A DNA stretch of 64,000 nt. It comes from Candidatus Melainabacteria bacterium (GTDB taxonomy: Bacteria > Cyanobacteriota > Vampirovibrionia > Gastranaerophilales > Gastranaerophilaceae). Positions 1 through 7,082 of this stretch are shown in pieces. The stretch lies in assembly GCA_003258795.1 (NCBI GenBank), contig QHMH01000006.1:1-64000 (forward strand), given 5' to 3'. The stretch's first letter is position 1. Every line of letters starts with the position of its first letter. The position numbers and the translations under genes are program-made. The notes under the pieces are model-generated. The model had not been told where the DNA came from. It ran no database searches and was given only the letters and a program-made list of their open reading frames with translations.

Positions 1-728
1 TTCAAATCTGTTATTTGTGATTTCCAATCATAGTTTTCATCTTCTATATCTCCGTTAAGGTATTCGATAAGGTTATCGGCATTTTTGTTAGATGTTGTAA
101 CTTCATCAGATCCGAAAATATTTATAAATTTGTCATAAGAACTTTTAATATTTTGTTCAATTTTTTGTTTCAATTCGGCATTATCACGATAAACCATTTC
201 TGGAGTTTGTACGATTTGGGTCAGTGCATATTGCATCGCATCTTTTTTCCTGTTTGCTGGCAGTACTCCAGATAGTTCGATTATAAAGTATTCATTTTCA
301 TAGTTAAAAATTCTTGCAAAAATATATTGACCAACACCCAAGCCTCTGTATGCTGTCATTTTTACGGGAGATGTTACAGAATAATTTTTCTCGTTAACTA
401 AACTAAATAGTTCAAATCCTGTTTTTGTAATCTTTTTTACACAGAAAATTGAATAAAAATTATTCGACATTGCTTTTAAAATTGGTGAATATGTTTTATT
501 TTTGTTTTTTTCAGAAAAAATATCAATGATTGATTTTGAGTTTAGATTGCGTTCAAAAATATAAGGTATTGTTGTTGCAACGGTATTTTCGTTTGAACCA
601 ATTGTTCGCATGTATTCATCAAAATCTTTTGAAACAATATCATCACTTATAACGAAATTTGCAAGTGCATCTGAAACCTCGTTAATTAGTTCTATTTTTG
701 CGTATTTGTTAACTTCTGCAACTGCCAT
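1..728 (-). CDS. Hypothetical protein, 3' part cut by window edge
   Basis: An open frame of 242 codons runs from an ATG at 728 off the left edge without a stop. It is preceded by GTGAGGA, a good ribosome-binding site about 7 nt before the ATG. The visible product begins MAVAEVNKYAKIELINEV, is soluble with no signal peptide, and has a central beta-rich stretch (about residues 130-175, including GVGQYIFARIFNYENEYF) followed by a lysine/glutamine-rich helix. I do not recognise the family. The central part resembles, only loosely, small beta-barrel modules in SEC-C-type proteins; this is a weak impression. Its upstream region is shared with the divergent aminopeptidase gene. Confidence 0.75.
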   Translation of the reverse strand, partial: MAVAEVNKYAKIELINEVSDALANFVISDDIVSKDFDEYMRTIGSNENTVATTIPYIFERNLNSKSIIDIFSEKNKNKTYSPILKAMSNNFYSIFCVKKITKTGFELFSLVNEKNYSVTSPVKMTAYRGLGVGQYIFARIFNYENEYFIIELSGVLPANRKKDAMQYALTQIVQTPEMVYRDNAELKQKIEQNIKSSYDKFINIFGSDEVTTSNKNADNLIEYLNGDIEDENYDWKSQITDL

Positions 729-920
729 AAAAAATCCTCACTTTTCAATAATTTCTATAAGGATACCTTAACAAAAATAGCAATGCAATACCCCTACAAT
801 ATAATATCCAAAAGGTACAGTATATTTATTAAAATATGTAAAAAAAATAAATAATTAGTGTCAAAAAGTACACTTTACTGGGTTTAAAAAATCATTGAAT
901 AGTGTAAGTATGGAGAAAAT

Positions 921-2714
921 ATGGGATTAAAAATTTCAGCGATATCATCAGTAGCACAAGCGAGTCCAAAACAAATATTAAAAAAAGCCTCTAAACCTGC
1001 ATTGATTACTGCAGGAGCGCTAATAAGTACAACTGCAGCTATTGCGGCAAAATCAAATGCAAATGTTAACAAAGTGTCAATGCCTGTTGTTGAACAAAAA
1101 ATGAGAACAAAAGTTGGTGAAATACTTGATGGTATTAACTTGAAAGAAGGTCAACCTCTTGTGGTTAAGGCAGATAAATCTCAAATTCCTTTTGTTGCTA
1201 TATTAGCGGAAGAAGCGTACAAACGTGGAGCAAGTGATTTTAATTTGGAGGTAAGAGAACCAGAACTTGAAAAGATGCAGGCAAAATATTGCAAAGAACC
1301 TGATTTCGCATTTAAGAAAAAAGAGAAAGAATATTATAATCAAAAAGGAGCAGCATATCTTGATTTTAATGCTAAAAATGATCCATATAAAGCATCAAAT
1401 TTAACTAATGCAGAGATTTATGCAGTAAAAAAATCAAATTCTGTTAATATTCCTACAAGGGTACAAGAAAAGCTTTCATCTGCTCTTAATCCGGCAGAGA
1501 TTGTAGATACAATATTAAATCTTCAAAAAGGGCAACCTTTGAAAATCACAGCAGAAAGAGAACATGAACCAAATGTTTTAAAAGTTGTAGAATATGCATA
1601 TAAAAAGGGTTGTGGTCCTATTGAGGTTACTTATACAGAATATGGTGATCCAATAGGAAAAGCTCGTCTTAAATATGCAAAAGAAGAGTATTTAAAAGAT
1701 GTTCCTTCATATATAGCTGATGCTTGGAAAGAGCGTATGGATAGACATGAAGCGAGATTATTCTTTGACGGAGAAGATCCAGAAGGAATGAGCGACGTTG
1801 ATCCAAAAAGAATTGTAATGAGGTCAAAAGCTATAAGTTCTATAGTTTCTCCAATTAGAAATAGTGGTCCTGAAAGTCAGTGGAATATTATTTATGCTCC
1901 TACAACAATGTCTGTAAAAAGTGCATATCCAGATATAAAGGATTCCATAAAAGCTCTTGAAACTGCGGCTGATGATGCAAAGAAAATAAATAGATGTGGA
2001 GAATTAGAGGCGCATGCTGCAAAGTTGTCGGCTGTTGCTCAAAAAGTTAACGCATTAAAATTGGATAAAATTCATTTTTATAGTATTGACCCAAATACAA
2101 AAATGCCTGATGGAAAAACTGATTTGACAGTTGGGCTTACAAAAAATGCAAAATTCTGTGCAGCTGCCGAAAAAACGGATAATGGAGTTATCTTCCTTGC
2201 AAACACACCAACAGAAGAAGTTTTCTCTTCTCCAGACAAAACAAGAACTAACGGTTGGGTATCTGCAACATTACCATTGTGTCTTAACGGAAACTTAATA
2301 GAAGGTATAAGAATGAGATTTGAAAATGGTAAGGCTGTTGAAGTTTATGCTGATAAAAATCAGGAACTTTGGAGAGAACATGTAAAATCAGCACAAGGGG
2401 CTGATATGTTAGGTGAAGTAGCTCTTGTTGCGGGCTCTCCAATTTTTGCAACCGGAAGAGTGTTTAATTCTACTTTGTTGGATGAAAATGCAACTTGCCA
2501 TATCGCGATAGGTAGAGGTTTCGATGAGTGTTGTGAAGGTGCAAAAGATATTACGGATTACAAAGAAAGAGAAAAATATCTTGCAGAACATAATGTTAAC
2601 TCATCTGATATTCATACAGACTTCATGATTGGTGGTCCAAATGTTGTTGTTGAGGGCGTAACACAAGACGGCAAAAAAGTTGTTTTGATTAAAAATAATG
2701 CTTTCCAAATATAA
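921..2714 (+). CDS. M29-family aminopeptidase with duplicated N-terminal region
   Basis: The C-terminal half (about residues 300-597) carries the M29 (AmpS/PepS type) metallo-aminopeptidase signature: NTPTEEVFSSP (428-438), LGEVALVAGSPI (497-508, Glu ligand), CHIAIGRGF (526-534) and DIHTDFMIGG (563-572, His and Asp ligands). It should therefore be a metal-dependent exopeptidase. At 597 aa it is far longer than the usual ~410. The excess is an extra copy of the N-terminal M29 subdomain: residues 66-115 (LKEGQPLVVKA...) and 194-245 (LQKGQPLKITA...) are recognisably the same fold segment. The first ~50 residues are an Ala/Thr/Ser-rich hydrophobic leader also seen on other proteins here. GGAGAAAAT directly before the ATG supports the start. 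It ends at a strong hairpin terminator. Confidence 0.85.
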   Translation: MGLKISAISSVAQASPKQILKKASKPALITAGALISTTAAIAAKSNANVNKVSMPVVEQKMRTKVGEILDGINLKEGQPLVVKADKSQIPFVAILAEEAYKRGASDFNLEVREPELEKMQAKYCKEPDFAFKKKEKEYYNQKGAAYLDFNAKNDPYKASNLTNAEIYAVKKSNSVNIPTRVQEKLSSALNPAEIVDTILNLQKGQPLKITAEREHEPNVLKVVEYAYKKGCGPIEVTYTEYGDPIGKARLKYAKEEYLKDVPSYIADAWKERMDRHEARLFFDGEDPEGMSDVDPKRIVMRSKAISSIVSPIRNSGPESQWNIIYAPTTMSVKSAYPDIKDSIKALETAADDAKKINRCGELEAHAAKLSAVAQKVNALKLDKIHFYSIDPNTKMPDGKTDLTVGLTKNAKFCAAAEKTDNGVIFLANTPTEEVFSSPDKTRTNGWVSATLPLCLNGNLIEGIRMRFENGKAVEVYADKNQELWREHVKSAQGADMLGEVALVAGSPIFATGRVFNSTLLDENATCHIAIGRGFDECCEGAKDITDYKEREKYLAEHNVNSSDIHTDFMIGGPNVVVEGVTQDGKKVVLIKNNAFQI

Positions 2715-2740
2715 GATTATTAAATAATACGGAAGAAAAG

Positions 2741-2775
2741 AAGGGCGAGCGTTGATATTTTCAACGCTCGCCCTT
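2741..2775. terminator. Bidirectional hairpin terminator
   Basis: A perfect 13-bp stem GGGCGAGCGTTGA/TCAACGCTCGCCC with a 5-nt loop lies between two convergent genes. The T-rich tail (TTCTTTTCTTCC) is on the minus strand, so it best fits the end of the minus-strand gene that stops at 2802, but it can serve both. Confidence 0.85.
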
Positions 2776-2801
2776 AATGACAAACTTTATAACAAAATCT
2801 T

Positions 2802-3848
2802 TTAGTATGGATTAAAAATACTTTCTCCGTAAGTTTTTATACTACCAATTCTATATATTTCATTGTAATTTGCTTCTCTGTCTAAATAAACAGTGTATGC
2901 AGATCCAGAATATATATAAGGGTCATAGTACGCTTCAACAAAATTCATATTTTTTTTATTGTGTTTTGTGTAATAGGATAAAATTTCGTCGATGTAGACA
3001 TATTTACTAATTTTTACATGCTCAATATCATCCAAAGGTCTTGCTATCCCGTATAAACAGTGTTTTGTCGAGTTTAGCAATTGAGATATTGTGTCATAAT
3101 CACTAATCTTATCTTCATAAGAGTTAAACATTCCAAATTTTGGAAATTCTTCTTTGTATTTTTTGTCAAAAGGATTTATTGCAAGGGCAAGAATGCTAAC
3201 CTTTGTTTTTCCTGCTTTTTGTAATTGTAACTCTGTTGGGATTTCTATCCCGAGAACGATTTTTAAATTCTTATATTTTTCAGGATGTTTTGTTACGATA
3301 TCAAGAACTTTTTTGCATTGTTCAACGGAGTTTATATCAGTAAAAGCAATAATAAATGGATAATCTGGGTGAGAAGATGCAGCAATATCTGCATATTCAA
3401 CAGCTTGTTTTAGAATTTCAGAAACAGAAAGATATCCATTTGAAATTTGAGAATGAACATTCAAATTTGCTCTTAATGTTTTTTGTTCAACGTGAAAATT
3501 ATCATTTGGATTGTGCTCACCGGAAGTATAGTTAATGTAAGAGTCATCGTAATTCTCAATTAACTCTGCAAGTTCTTGAGGTCCAACTATAGAATTTAAT
3601 TTGGAAAGAGAATATTTGTGAGAAGTTTTTACAATTTCACGTTTATATTCCAAATCATCTACATATTTATAACCTTTATTTATTAGTTGTTTTTCGTAGT
3701 TAACGTCATTTCTCCTGTTCAAATTTTCATTTGAAAGATTGGAGATGTAAGAAAATCCCCAATATAAAACAAGCACAAAAATGATGGGCCAAATTGTAAA
3801 ACGGGATTTTATATTTGTTTTCTTTTTTTGAGTTTTTAAATTTTTCAT
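2802..3848 (-). CDS. Membrane-anchored PHP-like protein, degenerate metal site
   Basis: A 348-aa protein with a basic N-terminus and one membrane segment (about residues 18-37), then a large outer domain. Residues ~125-180 read like a PHP (polymerase/histidinol phosphatase) fold: LNVHSQISNGYLSVSEIL, a long helix, then IIAFTDIN. In true PHP enzymes these positions are HxH...SDG and TDHD. Here the first His is Asn and the TDH His is Ile, so the usual metal site looks broken. It was probably a phosphoesterase-type domain now used for binding or with altered chemistry; the family call is inference. AAAGGGGG precedes the ATG. It stands alone, convergent with the aminopeptidase gene. Confidence 0.7.
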   Translation of the reverse strand: MKNLKTQKKKTNIKSRFTIWPIIFVLVLYWGFSYISNLSNENLNRRNDVNYEKQLINKGYKYVDDLEYKREIVKTSHKYSLSKLNSIVGPQELAELIENYDDSYINYTSGEHNPNDNFHVEQKTLRANLNVHSQISNGYLSVSEILKQAVEYADIAASSHPDYPFIIAFTDINSVEQCKKVLDIVTKHPEKYKNLKIVLGIEIPTELQLQKAGKTKVSILALAINPFDKKYKEEFPKFGMFNSYEDKISDYDTISQLLNSTKHCLYGIARPLDDIEHVKISKYVYIDEILSYYTKHNKKNMNFVEAYYDPYIYSGSAYTVYLDREANYNEIYRIGSIKTYGESIFNPY

Positions 3849-3990
3849 AATATTTATATTCCCCCTTTTAAGAATGTTTTATCACAAAAATATTATCACT
3901 TAACTTTTTGTAAAAAAAATAAATATTTAATTAAAGAAAACAAATAATGTGTCGATAAACATGTAGTGAGAAAAAAAAGAGGAGATTTTT

Positions 3991-4323
3991 ATGGGCTTTC
4001 AGATTGATAATAATGTAAATATTCAAAATATTAAGGATTTATTGGCACAACAGGACAAAATTGATGCTAAAAAGACTGTTGCAGATGTTGGGGCTGTTTT
4101 TTATGAAAGTTCAGATGAACAGGCAATTGAAGTAAAATATGGTGTACAAGAAAGAAATAAAAAAGATTCTAACCGATCTACTGGCCTGAAATCTGCTAAG
4201 GAATTAGAAAATAATGGTTTGTCAAGACATATGATTGCAGCAAAGGATGGTCCTTATAAAGGAAGTAAGTATTATCCAAGTGACTTATATGATGCATTTG
4301 GAAATTACAAACCAAAAAGATAA
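3991..4323 (+). CDS. Small hypothetical protein
   Basis: A 110-aa hydrophilic protein beginning MGFQIDNNVNIQNIKDLL, with no signal peptide, no membrane segment and no cysteines. It has an excellent ribosome-binding site (AAGAGGAG, 7 nt before the ATG) and is followed within 5 nt by an intrinsic terminator, so it is a real monocistronic gene. The C-terminus (YYPSDLYDAFGNYKPKR) is aromatic and basic. I do not recognise the family. The tRNA-Arg gene lies 100 bp downstream. Confidence 0.75.
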   Translation: MGFQIDNNVNIQNIKDLLAQQDKIDAKKTVADVGAVFYESSDEQAIEVKYGVQERNKKDSNRSTGLKSAKELENNGLSRHMIAAKDGPYKGSKYYPSDLYDAFGNYKPKR

Positions 4324-4325
4324 AC

Positions 4326-4360
4326 AAAAAAAGCGAAACTTTTAGGTTTCGCTTTTTTTT
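4326..4360 (+). terminator. Intrinsic terminator
   Basis: The stem AAAAAGCGAAAC/GTTTCGCTTTTT with a 6-nt loop is followed by a run of T. It closes the small gene that ends at 4323. Confidence 0.9.
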
Positions 4361-4387
4361 GTTAAAAATTATTTTAAGAAAAAATAT

Positions 4388-4415
4388 TTGCAAAAAAAAA
4401 TGTTGATGTTAGAAT
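4388..4415 (+). promoter_or_regulatory. Promoter of tRNA-Arg
   Basis: TTGCAA (4388-4393), a 16-nt spacer and TAGAAT (4410-4415) place the expected transcription start at about the first base of the tRNA (4424). Confidence 0.6.
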
Positions 4416-4423
4416 AATTGTAT

Positions 4424-4497
<74 letters not shown>

Positions 4498-4514
4498 TTT
4501 TCTTTGTAAAAAAA

Positions 4515-4540
4515 AAGAGCTACTTAAGTAGCTCTTTTTT
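4515..4540 (+). terminator. Intrinsic terminator of tRNA-Arg
   Basis: A near-perfect palindrome AAGAGCTACTTAAGTAGCTCTT followed by T6, 18 nt after the tRNA. Confidence 0.85.
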
Positions 4541-4597
4541 ATGCTTTTTGGGTTAGTTTATAGTAGACTCTTCTATGTACAAATAATTTTTTGTATT

Positions 4598-5167
4598 TTA
4601 TTTTAAATCTTTTAACCAATTATCGATATCACTCTGAACGTTGCTACCTCCACGATTTGCAACGACAAAAGGTTTTAAAACTTTAGCACCTTTGGCAAGT
4701 TTTCCTATATCCTCTGCGATAGTATATTTTCCACCACCACCGTGTGTGATAAATGGAACAATAGTTTTCCCTTCAAAATTGTTTTCTGTCAAAAATGTTT
4801 TTACGGCAGGTGCCATTTCATACCACCAAGCAGGAGTTCCAACGAATATAACATCGTAACCAGATACATCTCCGTTATCTTTAAGCTCAGGTTTTGTTCC
4901 TTCTTCATGCTGTTTTTTTGCTATACCATAAGCTGTTTCATTGTAATCTTCTGGATATGAAGCTACTGTTTCAATTCTGAACATATCTCCACCAGTTGTG
5001 TTATGGATTTTTTCTGCAATATACTTTGTGTTTCCACTCCATGAAAAATATGCGATTAAGATTCTTTTGTTTGTCATAATATCTCCTTTAGATTCTTTAT
5101 TTAAAAAAGTACAACCCGTCGTGCAAAGTAGCAATATTGGCAGTAAAAAAAGTAATATTTTCTTCAT
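4598..5167 (-). CDS. Flavodoxin, putative lipoprotein form with an internal start
   Basis: A flavodoxin-fold electron carrier or quinone/FMN oxidoreductase. Residues 35-60 include YFSWSGNTKYIAEKI, the FMN phosphate-binding loop, and PAWWYEMAPAVKTFL forms the second flavin loop. The long form starts with a lipoprotein-like signal (MKKILLFLLPILLLCTTGC, Cys 19 as possible lipidation site). An internal ATG at 5077 begins MTNKRILIAYFSWSG and has a stronger ribosome-binding site (AAAGGAGAT) than the first start (AGAGG). Both a membrane-tethered and a cytosolic protein may be made. It begins 2 nt after the stop of the upstream flavoprotein gene, so the two are translationally linked. Confidence 0.88.
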   Translation of the reverse strand: MKKILLFLLPILLLCTTGCTFLNKESKGDIMTNKRILIAYFSWSGNTKYIAEKIHNTTGGDMFRIETVASYPEDYNETAYGIAKKQHEEGTKPELKDNGDVSGYDVIFVGTPAWWYEMAPAVKTFLTENNFEGKTIVPFITHGGGGKYTIAEDIGKLAKGAKVLKPFVVANRGGSNVQSDIDNWLKDLK

Positions 5168-5169
5168 TT

Positions 5170-5805
5170 TTAACCTCTTATAAAATTAGTATATTCAGTT
5201 TTTTCTTGTATTGGAGGATTCAATCCTGCTTTTGTGGCTATTTCTTTACACTTCAAAAAATATGCCATATTTCGAGCGAGGATTCTCATGTTTTGCATGC
5301 CTTCTCTATCTTGTATAACTTCCTCTGGTTTTGAACCATGAACCATATTCCAATATCTACCAGAAATTACAGGCATTTGGTTGATTTGAAAATATTTATT
5401 TAATTGATCTATTGTTGCGGTAGTTCCTGCTCTTCTTGCTGAAACAATTGCCGTTGCAGGTTTGTGAATAAATGAATATTTTTTGCACATTGAATCAACA
5501 AAAAACGCTCTGTCTAAAAAAGGAACAATTACTCCACTTGCGGATGCGTAATGTACTGGTGATCCTATTACAAATCCGTCAAAGTTTTTTGCATATTCTA
5601 CAAAATCATTAACTTTATCATTTATCACACAATGTCCTATTTTTCCACAAATACGACAATCCCTGCACGGAGAAATAGGATCTTTGCCTATATAATAAAT
5701 CTCTGTTTCAATTCCTTCAGAGTTTAGAGTTAAAGACATTTCTTTTAATGCTGTGTAAGTGCATCCTTTTTCGTTTGGAGATCCATTGATTAGTAAAACA
5801 TTCAT
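5170..5805 (-). CDS. NADPH-dependent FMN reductase / iron-sulfur flavoprotein-like
   Basis: A flavodoxin-like FMN reductase family protein. It has the N-terminal phosphate loop NVLLINGSPNEKGCTYTAL, a CRDCRICGKIGHC cysteine motif (about residues 48-60, as in iron-sulfur flavoproteins) and GSPVHYASASG for flavin contact. It likely passes electrons from ferredoxin or NAD(P)H to small acceptors. I place the start at the ATG at 5805 (MNVLLING), which has GAGGGA upstream; an in-frame ATG at 5820 would add five residues but overlaps that site. It is the first gene of a two-gene flavoprotein operon. Confidence 0.85.
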   Translation of the reverse strand: MNVLLINGSPNEKGCTYTALKEMSLTLNSEGIETEIYYIGKDPISPCRDCRICGKIGHCVINDKVNDFVEYAKNFDGFVIGSPVHYASASGVIVPFLDRAFFVDSMCKKYSFIHKPATAIVSARRAGTTATIDQLNKYFQINQMPVISGRYWNMVHGSKPEEVIQDREGMQNMRILARNMAYFLKCKEIATKAGLNPPIQEKTEYTNFIRG

Positions 5806-5878
5806 AAATATTTCCCTCATTTTCTATCTTCTCACTTTTTTAATGTAAAATTGTTTATTGTACAATGTCAAGTTAGGT

Positions 5879-5884
5879 TATAAT
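5879..5884 (+). promoter_or_regulatory. Probable -10 box upstream of the ADP-ribosyltransferase gene
   Basis: A perfect TATAAT about 70 nt before the preferred ATG at 5955. The best upstream hexamer is TTGTAC at 5858-5863 with a short 15-nt spacer, so the -35 assignment is weak. Confidence 0.4.
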
Positions 5885-5954
5885 TTGATTAACTTCTGTA
5901 AACTTGATACCTGTTTTTAAGCAATTTTCAATATTCATTTGTTTTATTTTGGGT

Positions 5955-7049
5955 ATGAAAATCTCTTCGATAGGTAATAATTCTTTTTTATTTAATAATG
6001 TGGCTTTGAAATCGGAAAAAAAGGTTTCAAACCCGATAAAGAGAACTTCACTATTTTTAAGTTCAGTAACAGCATCGGCTCTTGCTGCAGCAACATTAGC
6101 AACTCCAGTTACAACAAAGCAAATAGAAGAGGGATTAGAAAATGTTGGTTATGAAAAAGGTAAAATTTTTGTAAAAAAGAATTTTTCTAAAAAAGAAATG
6201 ATACCTTTTATGGATACATTTAAAGATTTAACTCCCGAAGTTTTACCTGAGCATACGAAATATACAATGGAAGATATCAACGAGTTAAAAAAATTTTTGA
6301 ATGCAGATACAAAACTTGGAAATCATATTTTAAAAAATTATTTTCCTGAAGCGGTTAACGTATTCTCCGTATTGAAATATAATAATAAAACTCATGTTTA
6401 CAAAGATAAAAATCTTTATAGCGCAGTAATGAACTTAATAATGTCTTCTCCAAAAGAAGATGAACATTTATCTATTCTTAAATATAAGGGAAAAACATAT
6501 GATTTAGGTGTTGCTTCTGACTCTCAAAAATATTTAAGAGAAAATTATAAAGATAAATCAATTTCACCAAGTGCAGAAGTAAAAACTTTTATTGATAATT
6601 TATCTTCTTTTTTGGATAAACAAGTTTTGCCAGAAAAAATGGAGCTTTATAGAGGCGAACGTTATGGAGTTTTTGAAAATGTGAAGATAGGCGATAAAAG
6701 CATAAACTTGGGTGAAATGATGCAAAATGCCGCACAAAGTAAAGATTATAACGAAATTGAAAAAGTAAAAGAATTTGTTTTGAATAACGAAATTACTGTT
6801 ACTCAACCAGCGTTCATGTCAACATCAGCAAACAAAGATACAGCTCTTGAGCGTAAAAATGGTATCTTTTGGATTTTTGAAACAGAACCAAATACGAAAG
6901 GTGCATATCTTGAAGGCTTGAATACTTCCTTTTACACTTTTCAAGATGAAGTGTTGTTACAGAAAAATTCTAAAATTAAGTTGATGAGTTGTGATTATAA
7001 TTCAGATGAAAATATTTGGTGCATTAGGGCTAAAGTTTCAAATACTTAA
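5955..7049 (+). CDS. Putative ADP-ribosyltransferase (ART toxin fold)
   Basis: The C-terminal ~150 residues match the R-S-E class of ADP-ribosyltransferases. LYRGERYG carries the NAD-binding Arg (residue 233), PAFMSTSANKD the STS motif (289-291), and FYTFQDEVLL the ARTT loop with Q330-x-E332, the last Glu being catalytic. QxE rather than ExE is the pattern of C3-like enzymes that modify Asn or other non-Arg residues. The N-terminus (MKISSIGNNSF, then a Ser/Ala/Thr-rich hydrophobic stretch at 31-50) matches a leader found on two other proteins here. A TTG at 5904 is in frame, but I prefer the ATG at 5955 because of that leader. The middle (about 60-220) is unrecognised. The target is unknown. 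Confidence 0.75.
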   Translation: MKISSIGNNSFLFNNVALKSEKKVSNPIKRTSLFLSSVTASALAAATLATPVTTKQIEEGLENVGYEKGKIFVKKNFSKKEMIPFMDTFKDLTPEVLPEHTKYTMEDINELKKFLNADTKLGNHILKNYFPEAVNVFSVLKYNNKTHVYKDKNLYSAVMNLIMSSPKEDEHLSILKYKGKTYDLGVASDSQKYLRENYKDKSISPSAEVKTFIDNLSSFLDKQVLPEKMELYRGERYGVFENVKIGDKSINLGEMMQNAAQSKDYNEIEKVKEFVLNNEITVTQPAFMSTSANKDTALERKNGIFWIFETEPNTKGAYLEGLNTSFYTFQDEVLLQKNSKIKLMSCDYNSDENIWCIRAKVSNT

Positions 7050-7082
7050 TCTCAAACTCATGCTCGTTGTATAATTTATTTT

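Noticed and set aside
4598..7049. Toxin-immunity or secretion island around the ADP-ribosyltransferase
   Set aside because: The neighbours are flavoproteins and a ClC channel with their own signals; no immunity-like or secretion gene is adjacent.
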